Shown: piece by piece, positions 46,166 to 57,370 of the stretch | Layout: each line of letters starts with the position of its first letter | Numbering within the stretch: position 1 is the stretch's first letter | Origin: Neoceratodus forsteri | Lineage: Eukaryota > Chordata > Ceratodontiformes > Ceratodontidae | NCBI GenBank assembly: GCA_016271365.2 | Contig: CM028131.1 | Coordinates: forward strand, 171,248,501-171,312,500 | Length of the DNA: 64,000 bases | Reading direction: 5' to 3' | Notes under the pieces: model-generated | Told to the model about the DNA's origin: nothing | What the model saw: only the letters and a program-made list of their open reading frames with translations | The model's database searches: none | Translations under genes and position numbers: made by a program

Positions 46166-46736
46166 TTTCTTATACCACCACTAAATAAGATGACATTGGA
46201 ATAGTGACTCATGGTGTGGTCTCTTACTCTCTCAGTCTCCCCTATTTTCTCTGCCAATAGTCACAGACCAAAATCCCTTTCCCCTAGTTCTTCCTTCCTG
46301 ACACATTCCACTCAATTTGTTTAATTTTTTTTTTTATTTGGAGACAGTCACTATCATGTGCTTGGACCAGCATCACACAGTGGATCTTCTTCTGGCTCCC
46401 TTTAGATGTCAGTTTAACACCTGCCTCTGAACATACAGGAAATGACAAAATGCAGGGGCTGAGGATTTGATTTGAATCACAAAAATTGACCACTAGTGAT
46501 GATGTTGCTACTTGCTGCTACCTAGACAATAGTAGTATAATCACAACAAATACAATATACCACCTCATCAGAATTCAGGACAGTGGTGTAATTGCCAAGG
46601 GGAGTTTAATTTTTTTTTGGTTTTTTGCTGTGTACAGTGAATCATGTAACAAAAAAGTCCACTTCCTTTGGTGTCAGGGAAGGAGAAGAACAATCCTCTC
46701 AAGAAAGAGCTTTTTTAAAACTAAATAAACAATTCT

Positions 46737-46788
<52 letters not shown>

Positions 46789-47700
46789 TGACTGTTGTGC
46801 TTGAAAAAGAGAACTGGCAGATTCGTCAGGTAAGGTCAGCTCAGCACAGCAGCAGTGCCAGCAAATAAAGCTTGAGTCAGTGTCTGGCTGATTCTCTGGT
46901 ACTGTATTATTTATTATTCAACCAAATGTGAAAAAAGTGTGTGAAAAAAATGAGCATTGAGCAGTGCATTGATTACATTTTTTCCATGCACTGCCTGCCT
47001 GCTAGGCTAGTACTACTTACTTGGCTGCTGGGCAAACAAGAAACAAAACTAAATGCCCCTTGTCCTTACTACTAGCTGCCTGAGAGGGCCCATTTTGTTC
47101 AACAACACACACAGAAAAGAATAGCAGAAAGAGAACACCAGCTAGCCTGGCCAGCAGTTTCCTGAGCAGAGTCCCTCATTCCACCACTTTCACTTTCTCT
47201 TCTTGGAAAGGGTAGCAAAATGAAAACTAACTTTGAGAAGATTGTTTTTATTTTCTTAAATCACTCTTTGTTCTTCCTTATCTTATTTTTTGAGTCTTTT
47301 CTCCAAGAGGTTATCTATCTGACTCTTCATTTTTGTTTCCCACGCTATCCACACTGATTCAACACTGGAGTTAGGTTCCACTGTCTTCACTCCCATCCCC
47401 TGCTAGTCCCCCACCTACTGAACCCTTTCCCAGGACAACTTTTGGTTTTCTTTCCACCATTGACTTGTTTGACTGACTGCTACTTTTTTTTTGTTTGTTT
47501 CCCACTCTTCCCTCATAGATTCAAAACTAGAGTCAGGGTCCCGCATCTCATCTCCTCTCCCCACCCTCCACAATCGTTGAACAGCCAAACCCTTTCCCTA
47601 GGTCCTCTCTTTCACTTTTCGTTCCTTTGTGTGATTGACTACTCCTGTTTTTTTTCTGTTTTGTTTTGTTTTTTTTAATTTTCATCCTTCTGATTTAGTA
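46165..47700. other. hAT 5' internal non-coding region
   Basis: No ORF of a known family. It contains a (GA)n tract at 46,739-46,785, a T/C-rich stretch (47,220-47,690) and a shorter GA tract at 47,748-47,764. By position it is the leader or intron of the hAT transposase gene. Confidence 0.5.
46739..46785. repeat. (GA)n microsatellite
   Basis: An uninterrupted run of about 23 GA dinucleotides. Confidence 0.95.
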
Positions 47701-48119
47701 GGCAAGCAGGGACCACAAAATATAGTAAATCAGTTCAATGTGAGTCTGAGAGAGAGAGAGAGAGACATACACTTTCATCTGTCAAGGTCAAGAGTCAAAT
47801 TGCATTGACTGCATGGTGACAGGACAATCTCACCACCAACGCAGCTCTCTCATTGGTAGAGAGGGCTATGGAGGGACAAATCAGGCACACTGACAGCAGC
47901 AGACAAGACCACCAGGTGTGATGCTCTGCTGTTCTGTACAGCAGAATAGCACACCTCATGATCCTCCTGTCTGCAGCTGTTAGTCTAGCTGCCCAGTTTG
48001 TCCATCCACAGTCCTCCCCACCATTTAGAGAGCTAGGTTGTTGGTGGGATTGTCCAGTAACATGTGATCAATGCTTTTGCACTCCTGACCCTGACAGACA
48101 TTATGTCAGAGATACTGTA

Positions 48120-48290
48120 TGAGGGCAGTGCAATGAACTACCCGAGTTTAACTACCCAACCCAACTAAGAACTACCCAACCCCATTTCAGAGCTACTAAA
48201 ACAGCTAGGGTAGTATATTACCCTAAGGACCCTACCTGGCATAAAATGTACATTACCCAATGTTCCCAATCTGGGTACCTGACAAGCAGC
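48120..48290. promoter_or_regulatory. hAT right subterminal repeat region
   Basis: AACTACCC occurs at about 48,134, 48,150 and 48,171, with ACCCTAA and TAGGGTAG near 48,208-48,225 and TTACCCAA near 48,253. It mirrors the left subterminal array, supporting the element's limits. Confidence 0.6.
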
Positions 48291-48299
48291 CCAAGCCTA

Positions 48300-48307
48300 G
48301 TAACTAA
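48300..48307. repeat. hAT target-site duplication, right (GTAACTAA)
   Basis: Identical to 19,980-19,987; see the hAT entry. Confidence 0.8.
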
Positions 48308-48589
48308 TACTGCAGCCCACACCAGGCCCTGGAGGTCTTAGTAGGTTATGCAGACTCTGTCTCAACTACAGAAGTCTGAAGTCAGGAAACTTAGTTGCAT
48401 GAAATACTGTGTGAAGTTTCCCAAGTTTGTGAATTGCAACTTAGCATGTAGTTCTTTATGTAATGAAGTGCCGGCTTCACCAAGCGAAAACCATGCATAG
48501 AGGCACTATGCCAGCAAAGTTGCTGTTGACTTGCCACTATGTGTGGTTTTTGCTGAACAAAGTACCACTTCACTCATAGAGAACTATGA

Positions 48590-48799
48590 GAAGTGGTGTG
48601 AGCTTGTAGCTGGAAGAGGGAAATTGGAGTCAATTAGGATACAGCTGATTATGTCAGTTGGAAAGAAGATTAGACTGGGGATTGATTATAGACTACTGGG
48701 GCAAAAGGAAGCCGGAGATAAGGAATTGGGAGAGGAAATCAGGCGAGGGTAAGAAAAGAGGATCTAGTGCTAGTGGGGGACCTGAACCTGTTAGATATA
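48590..48799 (+). mobile_element. CR1-like LINE endonuclease fragment, left of Harbinger
   Basis: The frame reads LESIRIQLIMSVGKKIRLGI, DYRLLGQKEAGD and, after a stop, LVLVGDLNLLDI: the mid-part of a CR1 endonuclease (YRPPxQ and GDFNxPDI motifs, both altered). It is interrupted exactly after LLDI by the Harbinger element and continues at 52,999. Confidence 0.8.
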
Positions 48800-48909
48800 G
48801 GCCCCGTTCACACTAGGGCATTTAAAATGGTTCAGAGCGCTTGAACCGCATTAAATGCTTGCTAGCTCGGTTCATGTTCGCACATAACTCGTTTGAAACT
48901 CAGAATTTT

Positions 48910-48956
48910 GGAAGCGTGCTCAAACCCTAATGGGACCAGGGTTTGAGCACGCTTCC
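48910..48956. repeat. Perfect 19-bp inverted repeat in Harbinger left end
   Basis: GGAAGCGTGCTCAAACCCT (48,910-48,928) and AGGGTTTGAGCACGCTTCC (48,938-48,956) flank a 9-bp loop. The symmetry is intact even though the genes have decayed. Confidence 0.9.
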
Positions 48957-49197
48957 AGAATTCGTTTTACAAACTAAAATGAATTACTCACAGTGCGAGC
49001 TGGGAAACGCACATTAATCCATGCTTGTTGGTCCTCCAAGGTCCAGAACCCCCAGTGCCTATCACATGATTCCCTCATGAGTAGCCCTTCATTGCACATG
49101 CGCGAACTTCGAGAGGGAAAGATTAAAGAGGGAACATCTCGATCTGTCAAATCAGTGTCTGTGCTACATACAGGAATGCCAGAAATTTATCATAAAA

Positions 49198-50597
49198 ATG
49201 TCAGATCATGCACCATCATGGACAGATGAAGCAGTGAGAGCTCTTATTGATTTTTGGTCCACAGAGACTGTACAGAATGAACTTAATTCTATGCATAAAA
49301 ATACCAAGGTGTACCAAAAGGTGTCTGAACACCTTGCTAGTCTGGGCATCGAGCGGACTGCAAAGCAATGTAGAGAAGATTAAACAGCTAAAGGGAAAGT
49401 ACCATAAGGCCAAGGATCAAAATAAAAAGTCAGGATCTCGTAGAGTTGTTTGCCCATTTTATGATGCTTTGGACAGGATCCTGGGCACCCGACCAGCTAC
49501 AGAGCCCACAGTAGTCCTGGAAAGTGCAGAACAACCACAGCCACAGCCACCAGTTGTTGATGGGGGTGCAGGTGAAGACATGCCTGAATTCGATCTGCCC
49601 CTGTCAGGTACGTATTGCTGTGCTTATACCTTTATCCCCCCCCCACTGTCACAGAAACTTCTGCTGACATGATGTGCATTCTGTGGTGAACTGCATAGTG
49701 CACAGCTGTAAAAATAGATCTGAAGCCAGCTGAAGAAAGCCACTGTAGTCTGTTGGCATTGAAGGGTCCACACCTTGTCCACTGCTTCTGCACATCCTCT
49801 CTTGGCCACCAACTGTCTTCCACGACATCACCTGTTCCTGCAATGCAAAATGTACACCACCCTTTCCAGGAACAAGTTGTTTCCTGACTGGCATCCAAAA
49901 CCTCCTCCCTCGTACGTGCAGCTACTAATCATGGTATTTAGACCATGTAGGATAACTTCTTAATTTGTGTTGCAGAGTCTGAAGTTTATGACAATAAAGA
50001 TGCAGCTGCAGACATTCCAGAGACTGCACTGCCGTGCAACTCCCTCATTGAGAGCTCCTCAGTGGACAGTGACACACCATCCACCAGTACACCATCAACA
50101 TCTTTTTCCAAAAGTCCTAGTTCCTGTGAACCACTGCAAAACCTCAAAAAAAAGAGAGAGTTAGTCGGCTGCAGGACATAATGGAATCTCTGTTCGAGTC
50201 CATGAGGAAGCTCCTTGCTGAGCAGCACAAGCAAATGATGGAGGCAGAGGCTGAGAGAGCAAAGGCTGAGCTTGAAATGGAGGAACGTATGTGCCGCTTA
50301 GAGGCAGAGCAATCAGCAGCTTTTTTTAATAACCTGCTGCAGATATTCTGCAGTCCTCATCAGCCACCCCAGCGCCAGCCAGTACCTAACCCATTGCCAC
50401 CACCTCAAGCTGTGGTGTCTCAGGCCACTGTACATGGTGCAATGTATAATGTGCATGCCAATGGCAATGCAGGCAGCTGTTTCAACACTCAAGGAAATGT
50501 ATGCCCAAATCAGGGGGCATATTATCCAACACAGACAAGAAGCCAGGGCCTAAGTCAGGAGTTGTTCAATGATGATCTGACATGGACTGAGTTGTGA
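49198..50597 (+). pseudogene. Harbinger Myb/SANT-like protein gene, two exons
   Basis: Exon 1 (49,198-49,607) starts MSDHAPSWTDEAVRALIDFW, with a trihelix/Myb-like domain (W residues, RTAKQCRE, then after a one-base shift near 49,380 KIKQLKGKYHKAKDQNKKSG), VCPFYDALDRIL and a Pro/Glu tail. A clean intron follows (donor CAG|GTACGT at 49,608; branch-like TACTAAT at about 49,923; acceptor TTGTGTTGCAG ending 49,975). Exon 2 has a Ser/Thr-rich region and, after a second shift near 50,167, a coiled coil (MRKLLAEQHKQMMEAEAERA). In active elements this protein binds the ends and helps import the transposase. Confidence 0.85.
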
Positions 50598-51438
50598 ATA
50601 GTAGCACAGTTTTTTATCAGTCAACTATGTAGATATTGAAATGATTACACAACACAATGTGTTAAAATGTGTTAAAAAGTTATGAAAATGTTATTATTGA
50701 AACACAAACAAAATGCTGTTGAAAAGTGAATTTGAGGTTTTTTATGAAGTTTTAAAGTTTTAAGAACAGTTTTTTATTAACTTACCAGTTATAAAATGGT
50801 TTTAAATGTTTTTGCTTGAATTATTCCTTCTTAACGGAACTTTTTTTTAAATGAAGCAGAACAGTTATTCAGAAATATCAAAACACATAAAGGTACATGA
50901 AATATCTGTTTATGAACTAACAGTTTTGTGTCTTTCTCTGTCTTTCTGGTGTACTTTCCTTTGGTATGCAACTCAATTCAATATGCGCACAGTAATTAAA
51001 CAACTCTGCAGTGGTATTGCCAGTCCATGATGTGTGACTGTTTCTCTTTCTGCAGAAAAAATGTTTGCTGTGTCTTCTGTTGGTGCTTTGTTGTGCTCTA
51101 AAAAAAATCAATAAAGTTATTTGTTGTTCTTAAGGCAATTTTTTTGTATATGTAGTCAATAGTGCAGCACAGATTAAATCAGCTACTGAACTAGTTACAT
51201 TGTGCAACTGCGGTGTTATTTCATTATTCACTTCTGTTGCACATTAGCACAATGATCAAGAGCATTCTTAGCAATCCACTCCCTGAAATGTGATGGGCAC
51301 ACTAAGCGACTGTCACTGCTCTGCCTGCTCTGAACTCATAACAGTGTCAGAAATAATTCAAACAGAGAGCAAAAAAAAAAGCACTTAATTATAGTATGGC
51401 ACTATAATTTACTTGCATGTGTGATAACATTACCTATA

Positions 51439-52748
51439 TTAACTCCAGGTAAACGCAGTTGTCCAACCTCTTATACCACTGTATCCAGGTAGGTGGCAAG
51501 GGGTGTCACGAACAATATGTGACTGATGGCATAACTCTGCTGTGCTGCTATCCTCATGCTGTCCATGATCTGCCTCTGGCTGCTGGAACACATCACTGAC
51601 ATCCATCCACTCAGGCAGGAATTGCTCTGATTTTGTCTCACACTTGTTGTGGAGTACACAGCAAGCCGCAATAATAGTAGGAACATGATCCAGGGAGAAG
51701 TCCAGTCACTTTAGGAGACATCACCACCTGCCTTTCAGCCGGCCAAACGCACACTCCACCACCATACGGGCACGACTAAGCCTATAATTGTAATTACATT
51801 TCCGTGGGTCGTTATAATCGGGGAATGGTTTCATGACCCATGGCAGAAGTGGATACGCAGGGTCTCCTATGATAACTATCAGGACATTCACTCCACCAAT
51901 TTCTTTTGTGCTGGGTGGAAACAATGTACCCTCCTGCCCTTTTCTGTACATTGAACTATTCTTAAAAACACAGGCATCATGTACCCTTCCAGGTCAACCA
52001 ATATTGACATCTTGGAAACAGAATTTATGGTCCACCAGTGCCTGCATTATAACTGAGTAGTAGCTCTTCCTGTTGAAATAGTCTGTGGCATTGTTAGGAG
52101 GACAGATAATGGCCAAATGGGTACAGTCAATTGCCCCACCACAACAGGGGAAGCCCCAATCATGCTCAAACCCATTGACCACCTCACTGATGTTTGATAT
52201 CTGTATAACACGTGGCATGAGGATATTAACAATTGCCTCACAAACATCCACAATAATTTCACATACAGTTGATCATCCAACACCGAACAGGTGACCAAGT
52301 GTTCGGTACTCGATGTTAGTGGCCAGCTTCCACAGAGTGATGGCCACTCATTTCTCCACTGGAACACAGTGTCTGAAATGAGTGTCACATCTGGTGATGG
52401 AGTCCCACAGCTCTGTGCAGAGCAAGTTAAATGATGCCCGGGACATTCGAAAATTGCTGATCCACTCCTCCTCTCCCCAAGTACACAGCACAATTTCATC
52501 CCACCACACTGAGCTACGCTCTCTGCACCAAATGTCCTTTTCAAATCTAAATGACATACATATAGTGGCCACTACACGATGCAGTATAACAGTAAGTTAT
52601 GCAGTTTAACCATGAACTTATGCAGCACATGCTGTCTGCGCTGCCTACACAGCCTTCTCCTCCTCATGTCACCAATCTTCCACCTAGAACCCATCAAATA
52701 GGCAGCAGCACACAGAGACAGAAAAAGCCTCTCCATGTCGGTCGCCAT
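51439..52748 (-). pseudogene. HARBI1-type transposase (DDE_4)
   Basis: From MATDMERLF at 52,748 the minus strand reads an N-terminal helix region, RMSRASFNLLCTELW, then the nuclease core: CGGAIDCTHLAIICPP (first Asp), SYYSVIMQALVDHKFCFQDV, a stop, PGRVHDACVFKNS, VLIVIIGDPAYPLLPWVMKP (second Asp), YNYRLSRARMVVECAFGRLK (Glu), and a C-terminal VLHNKCETKSEQFLPEWM ending at 51,439. All three acidic catalytic residues are preserved, but stops and frameshifts break the frame in at least four places. It would cut and join the element at 3-bp targets. Confidence 0.92.
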
Positions 52749-52998
52749 TTCTAAACAAATCCATGGCAACAGATAAAGGAATGCTGGGATACATTGCAAG
52801 CATGCAATGCATGATGGTAAGCAGCTTTTACATGCTGCTGAACTTAACATGGATTACACAGATTAATGTGAATGCTCAAGCATGCATTGCCTGAAGTGGA
52901 TTACAGAAGTGAGCTACAGTACGAACGCTGTAGCATGGTTAGAACTAATCCGTTTTTTAAAATGGATTCCTTAAGTGAGCTGTGGTGTGAATGGGGCC

Positions 52999-53500
52999 AT
53001 AGACTCGGATACACCTGCAGTTAAGAGCACTAGGAATCAGGCACTGCTAGACATGATGTAAGACTGCTTACAATTGCAGCTGGTCAGGGACCCCACAGCA
53101 GGATACCATTCTTGACTTGGTAGTTACCAACTCAAAAGTGATAGATTTGGTGGCAGTCAAGGAACAATTGGGGTCCACTGACCACAGTTCTGTATAGTTT
53201 AAACTGGTGATGGGGAACACTGGTCCCTCATGAGGGTAGTGTTCCCGGATCTCAAACAGACTGATACATGGATGCTGGCAAACATTAGGGAAAACTTGGT
53301 GGTTGTAGACCAGATTGAGAAAGTTTAGGAAAAGAAGGGGAAAGATCAAAGGGACAATTCTGAAAAATGACTGACCCTTGTGCATGAAATGTCACGAAAA
53401 GAAACAAGCATAGAAGGTTGATGTATTTCTTAAAGGAACTAAGGAAGGCTGTGAGGGCCAAAAAAGGGCCTTCATAATGTACAAGGGGAATACGTAAGAG
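52999..53500 (+). mobile_element. CR1-like LINE endonuclease fragment, right of Harbinger
   Basis: Continues the interrupted endonuclease: DSDTPAVKSTRNQALLDMM, ILDLVVTNSKVIDLVAVKEQ, LGSTDHSSV (the catalytic SDH as TDH), then KANIRENLV and KELRKAVRAKK linker text with breaks. It fades into a tandem satellite near 53,500. Confidence 0.75.
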
Positions 53501-55640
53501 GAAAAGTGTCTTTGTGTATCAGTCTGTATATGAATTCTAACTGAGTGCAGATTTCCCCATACATAGCTACAGTGGAGTTTAGTAATTAACTAAGAATGCT
53601 TCATACCAAGTTGCATTCAAACCTACCCATGCCTCAAAACCTCATCTGGAAGTAATTAAGTTGGCTGCAACATAGAACTAACAGATTTATAGTCTGAAAC
53701 CCTTCTACAAGATGTGAAACCCTATTACTGACATCAACAATGACGTCTAATATTTTTATCATACAATATAAATTGTAGTGACAAAAAAATGTGCCTATTA
53801 GGAATCAAATCTAACCACTCCCCCCATCCCAAATACTTTCCTGGTGCTCTGTCACTACATTATTGATCAGATGGTTGGGTATAGGGTTTCTTGACAGAGA
53901 TGCTTGTTATGGTAATGCAGAAACAATAACAAGGGTAATGAGATATTTGCTACAGCATTATCCACAGTTTTCCAAGTAAATCACACATTTTAAACAGAAA
54001 AAGAACAAAGAAATAATGTCAACATGCAAACAAACATACAAAAATTCACCAGTGCTTGTCTCTGTATATCGGACTGCATATGAATTCTAAATGAGCTCAG
54101 ATCCCCCCACCATAAACATCTGCAGTGGAGTTTAATAACAAACTCTTCACTGCAACTGGAAGGAGTGCTTTCTACCAAGCTGTATTCAAACCTACAAAAG
54201 CCTTCAAGCCTCAGCTGGAATTAATTATTTTGACTACATCACAGAACTAACAGCTCCATGGTCAGAAACCATATTGCAACCCACTGACCCTATCAATAAC
54301 ATTACTAATGACATTTTACAAATTCTCTCATACAGTACAACATACATTGTGGATAGAAAGAAAAAAATGTGTGCTGCTCAGAATCGAACATAGGCCCCCC
54401 CTTTGCCATTGTGTTATTGATAGATGGTTTGACATACATTTTTTAGACAGAGAAGCTTGCTATGGTAATGCATATCCTGCAAGTAGAAAAAGAATCAGTA
54501 GAGCAACTGGATGTTTTTTGCAGTATTATCCACAACTTGCAAGTAAATCACAAATTTTAAACAAAGAAAGAACAAATAATGTGCATATGCATTCACCAAT
54601 GCATGTCTTTGTGTTTCAGTCTGTACATGAATCTGAGTGAAGATCCCGCCCCCCCCACACACACGCACACACTCAGAGGAGTTTAGTAATAAACTTCTGC
54701 TGCAGCTACAAGGAATACTTCCCACCAAGTTCCATTCAAACCTATATAAGTCTCAAAGCCTCAGCAGAACTGATCAGGTTGACTGCAAGATAAAACTAGC
54801 AGTTGAATCTAACAATGTCTCTCTACAACATACATTTTAGTGAGAATGAAAAAGGTGCCCTGTTGTAAATCAAACTAAGCCCCCCAAATACTGTCCTGCT
54901 ATACTGTAGGGTTTTCTGGACAGAGATGATTGCTATGGTAATGCATAATTGCAGTTAAAAACAATCATGAAGATAATTAGATGTTTGGTACAGTACTATC
55001 CTTGGCTTTCCAAATAAATCATAAACTGTAAACAGAAAGAACAAGGAAATAATGTAAAACATGTAAAAAATCAATAAGGAATTTGCCAATGTGTGTATCT
55101 GTGTATATGAATTCTAACTGAATGCCAATTCTCCCTCATGCACCGCTGCAGTAGTGTTTAGTAATGAACTGTCTTCTGCAACTGGAAGGAACACGTCCTA
55201 CTAAGTTACAATCAAACCTACAAAAGCCTCAAAGCCTCAGCCAGAACCAATTAAGTTGACTGCATCATAGAACTAATAGTTCCATGATCTGAAACCCTAC
55301 TACAAACCCTGAAATCCTATCACTGACATTGGCAATGACATCTAACAGTTTCTGTTATTCAACACAAACTCTAATGAGAAAGGAAAATGATGTCCTACTG
55401 GGAATCATACCTAGGCTCCCCAAATACTGTTCTGGTGCACTGTCACTGTGCTGTTGATTGAATGATTAGACTTAGGGGTTCTAAACAGAGATACTTGATA
55501 TGGTAATGCATATATTGCAATCAGAAGCAATCATGATCACAGTTAGATGTCTGGTATAGAATTATCCACAGCTTTGTGAGTGAATCACAAATTGTAAACA
55601 AAGAAAGAACATATACTGTAGTGTATGAAAGACAATACAA
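53500..55640. repeat. ~545-bp satellite, four tandem copies, with tRNA-like core
   Basis: The anchor TGTCTTTGTGTATCAGTCTG and TATGAATTCTAA recurs at about 53,505, 54,057, 54,605 and 55,090. Every unit also carries AAACCTACAAAAGCCTCAAAGCC, ACAGAGATGCTTGTTATGGTAATGCA and TCCACAG-TTTTCCAAGTAAATCA blocks. On the minus strand each unit contains a box A/box B-like pair (for example GTAGTGACAGAGCACC and GGTTAGATTTGATTCC in copy 1; CCTAGGTATGATTCCCAGTAGG in copy 4), so a tRNA-derived SINE appears to have been captured and amplified. Copies are about 20-25% diverged by eye. Confidence 0.8.
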
Positions 55641-55954
55641 AACAATGCTATTTGTACACCATGTGGTTACCATGATGACGAGGACCTCAAAAGCAAAGCT
55701 TGAGAGACCCCTCTGTCATCATGGAAATCACAAGGTTTAAGAAAAGAGTTGTGTATTTTGGCTCCCATACACAATTTTATAAAGTGTATGATGAAAACAA
55801 AATACAACCACTTACTTTTTTGTGGTTTCAGCAGTCTGTCTTTGCCCTCCACTGCCCACACTTAACCTCCATCTGCCCACCAGCAAGATCACATGTGCAA
55901 CACTTGAACTGCCCTCTGTCCTATGAACTGCACTGATGGGGACTCTTGTATTTT

Positions 55955-56030
55955 GATGTAGCTACTACAGCAAAACAAAAAGTAATTCTGCTGTAGTAGC
56001 TACATCACTACTGCAGCAGAATTACTTTTT
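55955..56030. repeat. Two overlapping perfect inverted repeats
   Basis: GATGTAGCTACTACAGCA (55,955-55,972) pairs perfectly with 55,989-56,006. AAAAAGTAATTCTGCTG (55,977-55,993) pairs perfectly with 56,014-56,030. The arms interleave, so the two hairpins cannot form fully at once. Confidence 0.92.
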
Positions 56031-56313
56031 CAGGTGTATGGATTTCCATACAATACACCCAACTATACACTATAAATAAATAATGGACAAAATGCAAGTA
56101 ATCATTACAGAGCTACTGACCCCAAAAAGAAAACTTTGAAAAACACAATAATTAGGTACAATTCTGCTTGCATTCCATATGTATTCCATATATTTCTCTT
56201 CCTTGTTTTTATTACTGAGTAAATTTGCATGAGTACATATTTGTCCCTTAGATTTCCCTTCAATTTTATGTGCCTCACTAACTTACTCCATACTTAAAAG
56301 TCATAATACTCTG

Positions 56314-56360
56314 TTGTGACATCACACTCTGTTGCCATGGGAGTAACTGTGATGTCACAA
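56314..56360. repeat. Short palindromic element, copy 2
   Basis: Perfect 13-bp arms TTGTGACATCACA and TGTGATGTCACAA around a 21-bp loop containing CTCTGTTGCCATGGG. Related to 17,354-17,400. Confidence 0.75.
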
Positions 56361-56574
56361 GCAGGGCATTATGAACTCAGGTAGAGAGAAAGCAGCAGGA
56401 ATTGATGAACTCTTTAGGAGCAAAGATCTTGTTTTCATGTAAATAACCTCAGTAGTAAATAATGGGGAGGAAGAATACAAAACTAATGTGAAATACAAGC
56501 TGAACTGTGTTTAAATGTTATGTTTTGTTAAAGTTCTCCTGACTAAAGGTGTCAGCTGCTCTTTCAGGAATGTA

Positions 56575-56985
56575 TCAGTGCTCATCTTTGTGTATCAGTC
56601 TATATATAAATTCTAAGCGAGTACAGTCCCCCATTACACATCTGCACTGGACTTCAGTAATTAACTCTCTGCTGCAACTCTAAGAAATGTCTCCAGCCAA
56701 ATTGCATTCAAACATACATAAGCCTCAAAGCCTTAGTTAGAGCTAATTAACTTGACTGCATCATATAACTAACAGTTCAGTGGCCTATAACCCTTCTCCA
56801 ATCCCTGAGACCCTAGCACTGACATCAGCAATGCTATCTAACAATTTCTCTGATATAACATAAATTGTAGTGAGAAAGAAAAAAGTACCCTACCAGAGAT
56901 TGAATCTAGGCTTGTGTAGGGTTGAAACCCTATGTCAAGCCCTAAAAGCCATATCTCTGACACCAGCAATGACATCATCCAATCA
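56575..56985. repeat. Partial fifth copy of the ~545-bp satellite
   Basis: The anchor CATCTTTGTGTATCAGTCTA with TATAAATTCTAAGCGAGTAC begins the copy. It runs through AAGCCTCAAAGCCTTAGTTA and the tRNA-like CCAGAGATTGAATCTAGGCT near 56,890 before ending. Confidence 0.75.
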
Positions 56986-56989
56986 AATC

Positions 56990-57370
56990 ACTCAGAGTAG
57001 CAGGTGAAGAAGAATCAGCATTTATTTAGCACTTTTTGTACACAATGTATCTCAAAGCACCTTACAAGCAATGCTAGAGTGGTAATGAAGTGACTGAATG
57101 TGTAGTAGTAAATGTAACTTAAACTTTACTGAATGCAGAAAAGAACAGACATAGCCACAAAGGGTGCTTACAAGCTATACTTGCTGATACCTGTGCTTTC
57201 TGGCACCTTAAAAGTGGGTTTTTAAAGTCCTCTTAAATCCTCCACTGAGTGGGTCAAACTAACACTGTGGGGAAGGGAATTGCACAGACTTGGTGCAGCA
57301 CTGAAATCTTTCCTGACTTGTTTATACAGATTCCCCTGGAAGGATGACTGTCTTTGACATATGTTCAGTA
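56990..57370 (-). mobile_element. LINE 3' end, minus strand
   Basis: On the minus strand, GNLYKQVRKDFSAAPSLCNS with LPHSVSLTHSVEDLR is the worn SAAPxLWNSLPxSV terminus of L2-type ORF2. It is followed by AGGTGCTTTGAGATACATTG and AAAAAGTGCTAAATAAATGC, a typical 3' tail. The plus-strand LINE starts where it stops. Confidence 0.75.

Larger units (their letters stand above)
19988..48299 (-). mobile_element. hAT DNA transposon, 28.3 kb with nested insertions
   Basis: The left end reads TAGGCATTGGCGGGTGAT and the right end, reverse-complemented, TAGGCTTGGGCTGCTTGTC: imperfect terminal inverted repeats with the hAT-type YAG start, outside which lie identical 8-bp duplications. Both subterminal regions are crowded with TACCCTAA/AACTACCC words in both orientations, as expected of transposase-binding arrays. 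Minus-strand transposase pieces lie inside in the correct order: BED finger (44,642-45,110), core (42,120-43,240) and hATC dimerisation domain (21,800-22,460). Without insertions the element would be about 6-7 kb. All coding pieces contain stops, so it is dead. Confidence 0.85.
48800..52998. mobile_element. Harbinger DNA transposon, complete, 4.2 kb
   Basis: The terminal inverted repeats are GGCCCCGTTCACAC and GTGTGAATGGGGCC, flanked by ATA on both sides (48,797-48,799 and 52,999-53,001), the 3-bp duplication typical of the superfamily. It has the standard two genes: a Myb/SANT-like protein on the plus strand and a HARBI1-type transposase on the minus strand, converging at about 51 kb. Both carry frameshifts or stops. 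A perfect 19-bp inverted repeat lies near the left end (48,910-48,956). Confidence 0.92.
55640..56574. other. Non-satellite insert between satellite copies
   Basis: No gene. It holds a double palindrome (55,955-56,030) and a short foldback unit (56,314-56,360). Satellite sequence resumes at 56,575, so this ~930-bp block interrupts the array. Confidence 0.5.
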
